From contig NC_067203.1 in NCBI RefSeq assembly GCF_026262505.1, forward strand, positions 18,705,411-18,769,410: a stretch of 64,000 nt of DNA, written 5' to 3'. Positions within the stretch are counted from its first letter, which is position 1. Each line of letters opens with the position of its first letter. The notes beneath the pieces are model-generated. The model made no database searches, had not been told where the DNA came from, and saw nothing but the letters and a program-made list of their open reading frames with translations. The translations under genes and the position numbers were made by a program. Positions 48,109-59,790 of this stretch are shown one piece after another. Source of the DNA: Trichomonas vaginalis G3. Taxonomy: Eukaryota > Parabasalia > Trichomonadida > Trichomonadidae.

Positions 48109-49716
48109 ATGTCTGATCAAGATGTTCGCCTAAGTTATTACAGTGAATTGAGAAATATCTACAAATGTTATATTGATTCATATATTGCATTGTATCAGCT
48201 GAGAACGGAAAATGAAGAAGAATTAAGCTCGATTTACAATATGATCAAAACAAATTTGATTGAATCAAAGATTTATCTCCCCAAATATACTATAAAAGAT
48301 ATTTTAAATATCATTCCGTATAATAATAGGTATGCAAAGTCATATTTATCTCTTGCCAAACTCATATCTGATGAATTTCATGTAAATGAGGTCAACAACG
48401 TCGAAAGTATTTCAAATTATCTGTTTTATAAAGAATACGGAATTAAATTAGACAAGTCTAATGATTTCGACAAAATTAAATCAGAAAATCTCAATATTCA
48501 TATAGAAAATACAATTTACAGGGCAATTATGGATGATAACAAAGAAAGATTCATCCAATTTACGGAAATTGATGGATTTGATAAAGATCAAAAACTCCAT
48601 AGCAAATTATATCCAGTTTCTTATTATGGATATTCATTACTTGAATTATGTTGTTATCATGGATCTGTTGGTTGTTTCAAGTTATTAAGATCAAAATTTA
48701 AATCTGAAATAACATCTAAATGTCTAGAATTATCATTTTTAGGCGGAAATCCAGATATCATGAGTGAATGTTTGAAATATCAAGAACCTAACTATCAATG
48801 CATGGAAACAGCAATTATTTCGCATAACATTGATTTTGTTACATTTTTGACGAATGAGTATAATATAAAGATCGATTTAGAATGTTGTGGAATGTACAAT
48901 AATCTCGAATCATTTTTAGTTTATTTCGATCAGACCAAAGATTTTAACAATTGCTTTATTAAATCCCCAAGTTTCAATATTCCATCTTTTTGTGAATTTT
49001 TTCTTTCAAATGGTGCAAATATCAATGAAAAAGATAAATATGGACAAACTGCTCTTCATCATGCAGTAGAATATAATAGTAAAGAAACCACTGAACTTCT
49101 TATCTCACATGGTGCAAATGTCCACGAAAAAGATTCATACAAATTCACAGCTCTTTATTATGCCGTATTAAATAATAACAAAGAAATGGTTGAACTTTTT
49201 ATTTCATATGGTGCAAATGTCGATGAAAAAGATGAAGATGAAAGAACTGTCCTTATTACTGCAGTAGCTCATGATAATAAAGAAATAGCCGAACTTCTTA
49301 TTTCACATGGCGCAAATGTTAATGAAAAAGAAGGAGATGGGCAATCCATCCTTCAAAATGCAGCATATTTTAACGCCAAAGAAACAGCTGAACTTCTTAT
49401 TTCGCACGGTGCAAATATAAATGAAAAAGATTATTTCGGAAAAACCGCTCTTCATATTGCAGTAGGAAAAAATAATAATGAAATGGCCGAACTTCTTATT
49501 TCACATGGTGCAAATATAAATGAAAAAGATAATGTTGGAAAAACCGCTCTTCATATTGCAGTAGAAAATAATAGTAAAGAAACAGTTGAATTTCTTATTT
49601 CACATGGTGCAATAATCAATGAAAAGGATGAATATGGGCAAACCGCTCTTCATTATGCATTAAATTATAATAGTGAAATATCTCAACTTCTTATTTCGCA
49701 TGGTGCAAAGAATTAA
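48109..49716 (+). CDS. DUF3447/ankyrin-repeat protein
   Basis: A 535-residue protein. Residues 1-110 are the N-terminal helical region, about 170-275 the DUF3447 core (GYSLLELCCYHGSVGCFKLL, CLELSFLGGNPDIMSECL), and from about 295 there are one partial and seven full ankyrin units of exactly 33 residues of the form TALHxAVxxNxKExxELLISHGANxNEK. The units are almost alike, also at base level, so they have spread by recent duplication and can be expected to vary in number between strains. This is the large trichomonad ankyrin family. Intact from ATG to TAA. Confidence 0.93.
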   Translation: MSDQDVRLSYYSELRNIYKCYIDSYIALYQLRTENEEELSSIYNMIKTNLIESKIYLPKYTIKDILNIIPYNNRYAKSYLSLAKLISDEFHVNEVNNVESISNYLFYKEYGIKLDKSNDFDKIKSENLNIHIENTIYRAIMDDNKERFIQFTEIDGFDKDQKLHSKLYPVSYYGYSLLELCCYHGSVGCFKLLRSKFKSEITSKCLELSFLGGNPDIMSECLKYQEPNYQCMETAIISHNIDFVTFLTNEYNIKIDLECCGMYNNLESFLVYFDQTKDFNNCFIKSPSFNIPSFCEFFLSNGANINEKDKYGQTALHHAVEYNSKETTELLISHGANVHEKDSYKFTALYYAVLNNNKEMVELFISYGANVDEKDEDERTVLITAVAHDNKEIAELLISHGANVNEKEGDGQSILQNAAYFNAKETAELLISHGANINEKDYFGKTALHIAVGKNNNEMAELLISHGANINEKDNVGKTALHIAVENNSKETVEFLISHGAIINEKDEYGQTALHYALNYNSEISQLLISHGAKN

Positions 49717-49818
49717 TGTTCCTGCATGAGATACTTCTCACTCTTTTTCTGATCATTTTCTTCGATTAATTTTTCAGCAAAAAAAAACATAAAATATAGC
49801 AATAGTAGTTTTCTTTGG

Positions 49819-52540
49819 GAGGGAAGACCAAAATTTTTGTTACGGGCGCGACTAAGACCAAAAATTCACTATTTCTGACAAAATTTACGTGTCAAAATCG
49901 TAGTTTAGCTTGAAAATCCTCCAATACTAATCATCATGTCTTTCAACTTTGGAATTATATGGCCTAGCATATACTCTATCATATTATGCTATCAAACACA
50001 TATGTTAATAAAATTTATGCAATTAAATAGGATGATTCTCATTGAATATGAGCGTTTCAAATCGTTTATAATTGCCTCAACATACTATAGTATCAACTGA
50101 AGTAGATTTAGCTGTGAAATCTTAAAAATGAAGTATTCTGTATCGTATTCATATATCAAATATAATATTGATGAACATATACCTTTGGTCATATAGAATA
50201 CATATATAGTGAATCCATTCTAGTAAATTGTTTCATTTTCGCCTGCAAATTTCCAAAATGATGGTTAATATTATGATTTAAAAAATAAAATGTGTTTGGA
50301 AGGAGTTTAAACTGTAATATCAATAACATTGAAACTATGAAGCAACCTATAAACAGAAAATAAAAATTGGAAGAAATTCAGAAATAATTATTCATATTAG
50401 AATAAAATTATGTAGATATTCTATCAATGATATTACTATATAAATATGTCATATTTGGATAACTATCTTTGTTTAAAATATGATTCATGAAGCTCATTGA
50501 ATTGAATATCTGCGTTAAAGTATAAATAGTGGATTTCATATAGCACTTTGTTTGTATATTGTATGAAAGCTCAATCATATTGTGAAAATGAGTTGAAATC
50601 TAAATTTTATGATAAATAAGCAATTTCTTTGTGTGAAAATGCTATTTGATTGATTAACAGATTGAATATTGACTTTAACTAATAAACATACAAAAATGTC
50701 ATTGAGTTTAGAATAATTCTCTTTGGTTCATGAAATTGAAGAATCTCATTCAAAATCATCGATAAAAGGCATCCAAAGATGTGTTTTAGCTTTATTGTGT
50801 AGTGTATTTTATTTATGATCAATAAAATTGATTTTATTCATATTATTCAAATATTGTCATTTCAAATTGATTATTTTGCCATTTTATTTCTGGATTTCAA
50901 ATTATATTAGTATATAAATGAATAAAGCTACAGATTTTATCTTTTTGCAAAAATAATTTAGATATAAAACTAGTTTATGAAATTTTGATCTCATATGTAG
51001 ATTTAGAAAACCATATACTTATATGTTTTGGTGTGCCCCTACTAAAATTCAAAGTATTATTTTATCAATATTAATAATGCAGAATTTATGATGAATTTGA
51101 AAGCAATTCTAATGAATTACTAAAAATAATGTATATTCACTGATATAATTTTTCCAAATTTTTTTTATTTTCTTCAATTTGATGTAAATTTTTTCAAATT
51201 TCATATTAAATCTTAAAATTTCAAATATTTTTGGAGATTTTTGTCTGTCTTATTTTAATCCTTATTAATCTATTATTGCATTTTCACTATCAAATTGGGA
51301 ATTCCTCTATTCAATTATCATAATTTGTTATATCACAGTATTAGATACGATACTAAGCATAAATAACAAAGTATATGAAAATCTAAACTATAAATAACGT
51401 AATTATCGGGGAAAATTTCCATAAGATTGTGTTGTTTGTTATAATGAACATCACACATTTTAACAAACATGCACATAATAGATTTTCAAACGGAATTTTG
51501 AATAAGGTGAATGTTCCTTATTGTAATCCATTGAATGAAGCCTTAAATCATATAAAATCGCAAATCTTAAAACTTATATCATTCGATTAAACTAATAATT
51601 TCATCGGAAATTCCACATACATGGAGATTTACCATCAATGACACAAGATATTATACAATAATCGATTTATTTTTCAAATTCAATAATTTATTAACACAAA
51701 GAACAATAAATCTATAGGCAATTGTAATTTCAAGTACTAGCAACTACGAATTATATTTCCATTTAATTCGAATTCATATAAATATATAATAGAAATCACT
51801 CAAATTGAACAGGTTCGATTTTAAATGCGTTTTTTCAATTTACATACAAAGGTAAAATACAAATTGCATAGATCATACTTTGATTACGTTGATATAAAAA
51901 GGCAAGATTATTAAATTTGGATGTATATCCTTATTATTTCCAAAATTATAATGTAGTTTTATTTTTACATTGTTTGCTGAATAAACAATACTTTTTAGGT
52001 AATAATATTTATTTTTTTTGTAATTGAGACATTTTGGAATAATTACATTAGAATATCTAATGCTTAACTATAAATATATTTATTCCCGTTCTAATCTAAC
52101 TAATAGACTATTTCATTCCATAACTTTGATATTCAATACAATTTATAAGCATTTAAAGCGTTATCACAATATAAATGAGTTTTAATATATAATATTTATC
52201 TATTTGTATACTATTACACAATAAAAAAGCATTTTTGGTGGAAATGAAATACATTATACTTAAATGAATAAATTTAATCATTAATACAGGATAGATTTGC
52301 AATAAGTGTACTAATATATACAACATATTGAAGAATTGCATAATATTTATATAATAATCAATAATCAATTTTTATATAATCTTCAGACTTCATCATCAAG
52401 ATAAAGTATGATAGTATGGAGTATGCTCTGATGAGTGGTATACATAGAAGTCCCAGATAATGATTTTTCTCAAAAAAGCGTCACTTTTGGTGAAATTTTG
52501 GTCTTGGTCACGCCCGTAACAAAAATTTTGGTCTTCCCTC
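49819..52540. mobile_element. Non-autonomous Mutator-like element, 2.7 kb
   Basis: Ends at 49819-49869 and 52490-52540 are 51-bp inverted repeats with three differences, starting GAGGGAAGACC and including GTTACGGGCG. The 9-base direct repeat TTTCTTTGG flanks it exactly on both sides (49810-49818 and 52541-52549), a target duplication size typical of Mutator-like elements. The interior is very A/T-rich with no frame beyond 71 codons, so no transposase is encoded. It sits 3' of the ankyrin gene. Confidence 0.8.
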
Positions 52541-52549
52541 TTTCTTTGG

Positions 52550-52615
52550 TATTAAAAGAACTTGTTTGTTACCATGAATACATTTTTCATTGACGTTTGC
52601 ACCATTGTATTAAGA
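52550..52615 (-). pseudogene. Ankyrin-repeat scrap
   Basis: On the minus strand NGANVNEKCIHGNKQ is the junction between two trichomonad ankyrin units. No longer frame surrounds it. It lies next to the right end of the Mutator-like element, which may have split a former ankyrin gene here. Confidence 0.45.
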
Positions 52616-52862
52616 ATTAGACTATTTCTTCTCAATATTCTTGATACAATATCTATCTGAGTTAAGTTTTGTTCTTAAATAAATGAAGCAGGCAACTATT
52701 CCGTGATCGCAATTCAATTCTATTTTTGAATCATTAAAATAAATGTAATTTCATATTTCCATTCATCACTATGGAACTTAAATTGCATATATCTCCAATA
52801 AATTCCCTAAAATTTTGATGTCTTTTTCACTGGCAAATTATTGAATGGTTTACGTACTTTAG

Positions 52863-53141
52863 ATGTCCGATGCAGACTCTTCAGCCGATACCGAACCCCC
52901 CTGTAGTGGCTCTACCACTGACAATAAATCGATAACTATCTGCAACACTGATTTCATTACATCAGGAGAGAAATATTACGGCTGTCTTAAGTATCATCCA
53001 ATGCATTTTCATTCTGAAGTCCGTCGCCCAAAAGCACCATTCAACCCACGAGTTTTTGATTGGTCGATTGCAAACAAAAATTTTTCAAAACTTGTGGTGG
53101 ATAACAATAAATACGCACAATTTCGTGCGAACTTTAGCTAA
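52863..53141 (+). CDS. Small protein, function unknown
   Basis: A 92-residue protein from ATG to TAA. The first 25 residues are Ser/Asp/Thr-rich and disordered; the rest has aromatic and Pro residues in a pattern that looks selected (YYGCLKYHPMHFHSEVRRPK, FNPRVFDWSIANKNF). No membrane segment or signal peptide. GC content is above the flanks, which supports coding. No family recognised. Confidence 0.6.
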   Translation: MSDADSSADTEPPCSGSTTDNKSITICNTDFITSGEKYYGCLKYHPMHFHSEVRRPKAPFNPRVFDWSIANKNFSKLVVDNNKYAQFRANFS

Positions 53142-53379
53142 ATCCATAAGGAGTACATTCTGTACTTCTTCTTCTATCAATACATAGCTATCATTAACTT
53201 CAGGCGAATAAAGATATTGTTCTTTGTTCATATTTTTTGAATTTTTTTACAATCACTATAAGAATCATTATACATATCATTATAAAATCAGAATTCTAAT
53301 TTGTAAAACATCAATTTCATATTTTTTATTTTTAGGGGGTATCACCATAAAAGTTACCATAATAAATATAAAAAAAATT

Positions 53380-54441
53380 ATGTCAAGACGTTCTACAATT
53401 GTAGGAGATATTAGGATGTCAATAGGTGTTGTTGAACAGCAAGATATCATGATGTCTTATATGTCACGTGATATTAAGCTTGAAACTTTTTCTCCTTTTC
53501 TTCATCTTCCACCAGCAGAACTTGTTTGTAAAAACTTGCACTCATCAAAATGCTACTCTGGTCTACCTATGTTTCTCGTAGTTTCTGTTACAAATTGCAA
53601 ACCAGTGAAAATTCAAAAGGCATCTGTAAAAATAAAAGGAAAGCAAGATAAGAAAGTGATTTTCAAACACGAATCTCCACCGACTGACATAGCTCCTCAT
53701 GAAACTATGAATGTTCAAATCAATTTTATCCCACAAACAGAAACAATTATCAGAATTGAAGCAAATTTAGTCTATTACGTAGAAAACTCAAAATATTCAT
53801 ATGATGATAAAGCATCAATACAAGTATTACCTATGACAACTATTAAATACTCATTACTTCCAAATCCAAAAATGATTCAGGTGTTTATAAAGAATTTGTA
53901 CACAAAGCCGATCTCAAACATATCCTTATTAACTGATGGTGGCGATCAATATAAGATTCCTATCTCAATTAGCCCTCAAAACGAATATGCTGATATAATG
54001 ACACTAACGAGGCCTCATACAAATCTAATGCTTTCGTTTGCAACTTCTTCTTCAAGAAATGTCGTAACTTATACACATTTTCCGAATACAAAAGACGAAA
54101 AAGCAGAAATTCCGATTAAATTAATAATTAACAACGTTCCAAATGAAATTCCTGTAATGAAAACATTTAACTGTACATTGGAACTCACTAATCTTACTCA
54201 AACAGCAATTTCTGGCAGGCTTCAGGTTGCTGAATTAAATGATTCTATAATTGCTCATGGAAACAATGATTTGAGCTTCACAAATGTTCAGCCAAACAAA
54301 TCTATTAGTATTCCAATAGAATTCGTTGCTTTAAAGCAAGGAACGTATTGTTTGCCTTCTTTTGATTGTTTCTACAACGATTCTAAGCACACAAGAATCA
54401 AAACTGATAACGGATGTATTGTTTTAGGAAATGCGATTTAG
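53380..54441 (+). CDS. TRAPPC13-like beta-sandwich protein
   Basis: A 353-residue protein from the ATG at 53380; the 52 open codons upstream lack ATG and look like leader. It is nearly all beta, with Ig-like strands: FLVVSVTNCKPVKIQKASVKIKG, an APHETMNVQINF turn, then IRIEANLVYYVENSKYSYD, and two further sandwiches to the end (FNCTLELTNLTQTAISGRLQV). This is the layout of TRAPPC13 (DUF974), a subunit of the metazoan/plant TRAPPIII-type vesicle tether. There is no signal peptide, arguing against an extracellular Ig protein. Tentative. Confidence 0.45.
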   Translation: MSRRSTIVGDIRMSIGVVEQQDIMMSYMSRDIKLETFSPFLHLPPAELVCKNLHSSKCYSGLPMFLVVSVTNCKPVKIQKASVKIKGKQDKKVIFKHESPPTDIAPHETMNVQINFIPQTETIIRIEANLVYYVENSKYSYDDKASIQVLPMTTIKYSLLPNPKMIQVFIKNLYTKPISNISLLTDGGDQYKIPISISPQNEYADIMTLTRPHTNLMLSFATSSSRNVVTYTHFPNTKDEKAEIPIKLIINNVPNEIPVMKTFNCTLELTNLTQTAISGRLQVAELNDSIIAHGNNDLSFTNVQPNKSISIPIEFVALKQGTYCLPSFDCFYNDSKHTRIKTDNGCIVLGNAI

Positions 54442-54838
54442 TTTTTCTCTTTGTTTTGTAAAAAATTAATTTTTTTTTTTTGTTGATTCATCAGAAATAG
54501 AAAGAATTATATTTGCAACATAGTAAAGTTTAGTGGAAATAATTGATATGCTTATACACAAGGTGATTTTAAACACGAATTTATGAAATATTGAAATTAT
54601 TTGATAATGAAAATTACACAACTTATTCATGCTAGTGGAAATAAATGCCTTTCTTTTTGAAGACTTTTAAGATTATCAATGCTATTCATGACAACATGTT
54701 CATGGTATGATTATTCTTAACATAAAATTTGATACTATAGAATGGATAAGAGCCATATCAATATAAATAGGTAGAGCTGAAGCCTGCGCAATTTAAAGAT
54801 ATCTGTTAGGGAAAAAATTTCGGAATAGAAAATAAAAA
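54442..54838. other. Spacer, no gene seen
   Basis: 397 bp, A/T-rich, nothing supported. Confidence 0.45.
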
Positions 54839-56065
54839 ATGGTTCTAATCCAGTTAAATAATCGAACACTCCAGAGGGTTAATGATTACAATGCACAAGA
54901 CAAGATTACACTAACGATTAACAATATCGAAATCGTATTTAACAAAGCATTTGCAATTGCAATTTCAAATTTAATATATTCTCAGTATCTTTTAGATAAA
55001 AATATTGATAAAATTGATATAAGTCCTGATGTTGTTTCTGATGATACATATAATGTATTAAAAGATTTCCTTCAATATAGAATTACTGAAATCGAAGTTA
55101 ATGAAACAGTAATGAAAGATCTTTTTCAAATCGGATTGTCACTTGAAATCGAAGAATTAACTGATTTATATAAAACTAATGTAATTGATAAAATGAAAAT
55201 AGATAACACAAATTGCATTAAATTACTTGAATTTTATATGAATGTTTCCTCAGATGAGAAATCTATTGAATGTATTGACTTCATTGCCGAACATTTCTAC
55301 GAAATCGATCAAAATCAACTCAAAATAGTTCCTAAAAAGTTTGGAATTGATGTTTTTAAGCAAATACTTAGCAACAAAAAACTTCAAATCACAGATGAAG
55401 ATTCTCTAGCTAAACTCATTATTTCTCTTGCAAGGGAAGATATTGTTTTCAGTTCATTAGTTGAATTCATTTATTTTGAGTTTTGCAGCGAAGAAATAAT
55501 CAGAGAAATGAAAGATTTCGTTTCTTCTGATAACTATCAAGATGTTGTAAAATTCCTTGTTGACTCTATTATAAGATCAAGAGATCCTAAAAATCAAGAT
55601 AGAGTATTTATGAAAGAAGATACAAACTATTTTGAAAGCGGTAATGTCGTAATGTCTGCTTCTTCTACAAGCTATGGATCTGTGGAATTGATTAACAAAT
55701 ATAGAACTGATACTTATTTTAAAACTCACAATGAACCGAATTCATGGGTTGAATTGAAACTAAAACAAGATCTTTTAATTCAACCAACAAGTTATATTGT
55801 TAGAACGGCACCCGACTATGGATCCTTTGTTAGCAGACTTCAATCATGGAAAGTTGAAGGATTAACTATTAATGGTGAAACAAAAGTTATTCACGAAGTC
55901 TCTAATTCTCTATTAAATCAAGGTGAAATTCGCAAATATAATATTACTTCTAATGATAAATTTGCCTCATTCAAACTAATTCAAACCGGCAAAAACAGTA
56001 GTAATTTGGATAACTTACTAATTGATGTTTTTGATTTTTCCGGAAAAGTGTTTAATAAAAAATAA
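54839..56065 (+). CDS. BTB-BACK-discoidin (F5/8C) protein
   Basis: A 408-residue protein. Residues about 20-115 are a BTB/POZ-like fold (ITLTINNIEIVFNKAFAIAIS, then alternating helices), 120-250 a BACK-type helical region, and about 265-405 a discoidin/F5-8C or SUN-like beta sandwich (WVELKLKQDLLIQPTSYIVRTA, LQSWKVEGLTING, then FASFKLIQTGKN near the end). In this trichomonad family the BTB probably dimerises or binds cullin-3 and the C-terminal sandwich binds a partner. Intact frame. Confidence 0.75.
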   Translation: MVLIQLNNRTLQRVNDYNAQDKITLTINNIEIVFNKAFAIAISNLIYSQYLLDKNIDKIDISPDVVSDDTYNVLKDFLQYRITEIEVNETVMKDLFQIGLSLEIEELTDLYKTNVIDKMKIDNTNCIKLLEFYMNVSSDEKSIECIDFIAEHFYEIDQNQLKIVPKKFGIDVFKQILSNKKLQITDEDSLAKLIISLAREDIVFSSLVEFIYFEFCSEEIIREMKDFVSSDNYQDVVKFLVDSIIRSRDPKNQDRVFMKEDTNYFESGNVVMSASSTSYGSVELINKYRTDTYFKTHNEPNSWVELKLKQDLLIQPTSYIVRTAPDYGSFVSRLQSWKVEGLTINGETKVIHEVSNSLLNQGEIRKYNITSNDKFASFKLIQTGKNSSNLDNLLIDVFDFSGKVFNKK

Positions 56066-56532
56066 AACAATAATGTTAAGGGATTATTTAAACTTATAAG
56101 ACTTTAATTCAATTTTTTTGACGACTTTCACATCAATCTTCATTGAAAATAAATTTTATACTACCGAACTGAATGACATGACACCATGGCGTCAACGCAA
56201 CCTTAAGCTCGCTTCTAAAGTCATTGGATGTCTCTAAATCTTTATATTTCTATTCACACTATAGGTCTGTGTTAAACTTCGAATACATCATCTGGTTAGA
56301 ACCTTTAAATTTACTGCCCAAGCTAATTATGGTTCATTCTTTCATCAAGTTTCTATTATCTTTAATTAAGCGAATTTGTCTTTCATAAGAATAAAAAAAA
56401 TTAGAAATACATTCTATGAAAAGATTTTATTTCCTATAAATATAATAGATAAAAGAATAGAATATATATAGATATATAAACAAGAATAATAACAATAAAA
56501 TAAATATATATAAAACAAATAAACAAATAAAG
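56066..56532. other. Convergent spacer, no gene seen
   Basis: 467 bp, with a long TATA-rich tract before the kinase 3' end. No gene. Confidence 0.45.
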
Positions 56533-59500
56533 TTAAACAGAAAAAGGGAATTTCATTTCAGATTTGAGGAAAACAGTATTTGTAAATGCAGATTTTTGTT
56601 CAAACTTTTTGACATATTCCAAAATCTTCTGTTTCTTCGCATCATACTTAACAGGGAACTTATCAACTGTCTTCTTTAAGAAATTGATCAAATCCATTCT
56701 ATCGAAGATACTTTTCGCGTATTGTTCATCCAGAGAATGAACGTTATTCAAAACATCAGCTGCAACTTCAATAATACTTGGATACATCATGTCCTTGTTG
56801 TTCAACATGTCATTGATAGCACTAACAAGTTCATTTGTCATGTCTGGTTGGAATTTTGCAAAATTGCAGTGCTTGATAAATTTCAATGAATGATAAACGA
56901 TTTTGGGGTCGTCACTATTTATTTGGGGGATAATTATCGTCTTTATATCATGAATTTGCACTGAACCTTCCATGTAAGTGACTAAGACTGTGAGTGTGTC
57001 AAGGATCTCTTCCTTCCGAGAGAGCTCGTTGACCATCTTCTGCATAAGGCAGGAAACAATAACTGATGGCTGCTGAAGACGAACACGAGCTTTCACGGCG
57101 TTTTTAATGATAGTGTTCGGAGATAATGAGTCTGGAATGGAGGAACTGCAGAAATATTGGACGAAAGGAAGGAAAACGGTGTTCTCTTCAAGCTTCTTGC
57201 AACCGGTTTGATGTGAGGACATGGCAGAGATTAATCTGACAGAACAATCTCTGTATTTGTCGTCCATTAGATCTCGTGCGAGTAAATGGATCGTGGAATC
57301 CATGTAGAGATCTTTCTTCTTGCAGAACTCTTCGTTGGCTGTTAATGCCGTAAGAATTTGAAGTTGTTGCTCGTCATGGTCTTTGATTTCAAATAATGCC
57401 GTCATTAAGTCTTCGTGGTCGGCCATTTCGAGGGCTGCTTCTGGGATTTGCGCAATACAGAACATAACGGCAAGAGGTGGAGTGACTCTATCGGACGATT
57501 TGAGCTTTTCTTCGAGAATCTTGAAAAAGCCATCGATTTTCCAGAGTTGTGAGATTGTTTCTCCTTTGCACTTGAAAAGGAAATCAACAAGATTGTGGCT
57601 GCCGGCCTTTGGATGAGCTTTTAACATAGATAAGATTAATAATGGATAATTTGACTCATCGGACAAACTATCGAGGTCACTAATGAAGGTCTTCTGCATC
57701 TTATCATCAACATAAGACAGGAGGGGATAGAATTTGGAGATGTCTGAACGATCAATATTCGAACTTACGTAACTAAACAAGGTAATAAGAGTCTGGAAAT
57801 TTTTGGGAGCTTCCAGGTTGTCGGTATGTTTAACAACATAGTCGACAACTGTTGGTAATTTATGACCAATAATTTCTTTGTACTCTTGCAGCTGTTCGTA
57901 CTCGAATCTGAAGATAACACGGAATATACATAGTCTGTGGTTCTTGATTTCATCTTCCTTTATGTCCTTTGGAGGGTCTTTTTGCAATAAACTAATAATT
58001 TTAGGAAGAAGGTCTATATAATTGGACAAAACACCATTAGGCATGCGAACCAAGAACCAGAGTGTACCGTACTTCAAGTATTCGTTGGATTCGATCGTAT
58101 ATCTCAACATTTTTGTTGCACCTGATTCGAGAAATCGGATCCAATCAGTTGTTTGGTCAAGTATATTAGAAGCAAGTAGCAAAACTGAATCGAAATTCTC
58201 CGACCTGCATTGAACGATATCATCTAAAATATTTACATTTCGCATGATTTCTACAACATGAGCGTCAATGTGTTGGGCAATAAACTTCAAAACGCTTCCG
58301 AAATATGTGTTCGTTACATGTTTTAATACATCAATTGCGTAATTTTCGTTGATAGGAGGACATCTTATTTCCTTCTTGATCATTGTGTAGTCCAAGTCAT
58401 CGCTATCTGGGAATTTGATCAATCCGTCCTCAAACTGTTTGACAATTTGATGAAATTCAGGACGCTCGGTAGGATCCTTCGACCAGCATGTAGTAATGAG
58501 CTTAACCAGACCTGGAGAAGCTGAATCGGGTATAGGAAGTCGCCAACCGAAAGTTACGACGTGTTCATAAATTTTATCAAGAACTTTGTCGTTGAAAGGG
58601 ACTTCTCCGGTAAGCATCTCCCATACAACGATCGCGTAAGAGTAAACATCGACTTTGCTTGTGTATGCGGTGTGAACTAACATCTCTGGAGCTGAATAAT
58701 GAGGAGTTCCGACGGATTCGTTCATTTGGTTCTCAACGTGGCCGGAAAGACCAAAATCTGCAATAACAGCGTTGTTTTTATCGTCTAAAAGAATATTTAA
58801 TGTCTTCAAATCTCGATGAACAATTTTTTGGGCGTGGAGATACTCCATACCTAAAGCAATCTGGTATGCGATCTTTGTAAGTTCCGTTGGTTGTAATGCT
58901 GGGAGCTGATTTGTCTTTTGTCGATGAAGACGATCAAATAAAGACCTTCCTGAGCAAAATCGAGTAATAATGCAGTACGGTTCGTGAATTTGAGCACCAA
59001 CTAATTCTAGAATGCATGGATGATGGAGTTTCTTCATTAATGTGATCTCATCCCAAATTGATTGCCATGCTTTGGGACTGAGCTTGTCGTATCTGATTTT
59101 TTTGACAGCAACAAACTCTGAGGTACGTTTCAATGTTGCTTTTGAGACAGTTCCGAATCCGCCGGCACCTAAATGATTATCATTCGGATTTAGAGTATAA
59201 TCGAGATCTGATTCGTTTAAATTTATGTCTTCGTATGAATTTTGTATTAATGCTTCGAAATTTGATTTCTGACCTTCAATTTCTGTGATTTTTTGAATTT
59301 GATTTTGTATTTGATTTTTTAATGCAAGATTTTGATCCGAATTACCTAACTCTTTGAGTATTTGATTAAGTTTCTTGCGTATCTTCGATAAATCTGATTT
59401 TTTATTTATATTTAGTTGTTCTTGTTTGATTTCGATAGCCTTTTCAACGCCAAGTTTATTACATGCCGACATAAATGAAGTTAAAAAGATTTCTTGAAAA

Positions 59501-59790
59501 TTTCCTATTTCCGCTTGATCCCAATTTGATATATACGTACGCCATTGATTTGGCTTACAACTTTCTAAAGACCGATTAAATTCTTCTATTAGACTTATAA
59601 TATCCTCGAAGATTTTCGTATAATCTTTAGGTAGTTTTATATTTTTATTTTCCCTTAGATAATTTATCAGTGATTGCATATGTTGGCAGTTATATGCACT
59701 TGAAGCTCGAAAAATAACACACTCTTTCGCTGTGTTTTTCGTTCTTTCGACAACATTATCTAAAGTTTTAAGTATATCCTCAAGCGACAT
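56533..59790 (-). CDS. TKL-type protein kinase with Arm-like C-terminal half
   Basis: A 1,085-residue protein. Residues 1-195 are helical with a coiled coil (150-190). The kinase domain at about 205-460 is complete: Gly loop LGAGGFGTVSKA, VAVKKI, HRDLKTLN, IADFGLSG, and YSAPEML in place of APE, with the tyrosine-kinase-like features of TKL kinases. Residues 480-1060 are an all-helical repeat half that probably docks substrates or regulators. This architecture is one of the largest kinase families in trichomonads. All catalytic residues are present, so it should be active as a Ser/Thr kinase. Targets unknown. Confidence 0.92.
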   Translation of the reverse strand: MSLEDILKTLDNVVERTKNTAKECVIFRASSAYNCQHMQSLINYLRENKNIKLPKDYTKIFEDIISLIEEFNRSLESCKPNQWRTYISNWDQAEIGNFQEIFLTSFMSACNKLGVEKAIEIKQEQLNINKKSDLSKIRKKLNQILKELGNSDQNLALKNQIQNQIQKITEIEGQKSNFEALIQNSYEDINLNESDLDYTLNPNDNHLGAGGFGTVSKATLKRTSEFVAVKKIRYDKLSPKAWQSIWDEITLMKKLHHPCILELVGAQIHEPYCIITRFCSGRSLFDRLHRQKTNQLPALQPTELTKIAYQIALGMEYLHAQKIVHRDLKTLNILLDDKNNAVIADFGLSGHVENQMNESVGTPHYSAPEMLVHTAYTSKVDVYSYAIVVWEMLTGEVPFNDKVLDKIYEHVVTFGWRLPIPDSASPGLVKLITTCWSKDPTERPEFHQIVKQFEDGLIKFPDSDDLDYTMIKKEIRCPPINENYAIDVLKHVTNTYFGSVLKFIAQHIDAHVVEIMRNVNILDDIVQCRSENFDSVLLLASNILDQTTDWIRFLESGATKMLRYTIESNEYLKYGTLWFLVRMPNGVLSNYIDLLPKIISLLQKDPPKDIKEDEIKNHRLCIFRVIFRFEYEQLQEYKEIIGHKLPTVVDYVVKHTDNLEAPKNFQTLITLFSYVSSNIDRSDISKFYPLLSYVDDKMQKTFISDLDSLSDESNYPLLILSMLKAHPKAGSHNLVDFLFKCKGETISQLWKIDGFFKILEEKLKSSDRVTPPLAVMFCIAQIPEAALEMADHEDLMTALFEIKDHDEQQLQILTALTANEEFCKKKDLYMDSTIHLLARDLMDDKYRDCSVRLISAMSSHQTGCKKLEENTVFLPFVQYFCSSSIPDSLSPNTIIKNAVKARVRLQQPSVIVSCLMQKMVNELSRKEEILDTLTVLVTYMEGSVQIHDIKTIIIPQINSDDPKIVYHSLKFIKHCNFAKFQPDMTNELVSAINDMLNNKDMMYPSIIEVAADVLNNVHSLDEQYAKSIFDRMDLINFLKKTVDKFPVKYDAKKQKILEYVKKFEQKSAFTNTVFLKSEMKFPFSV

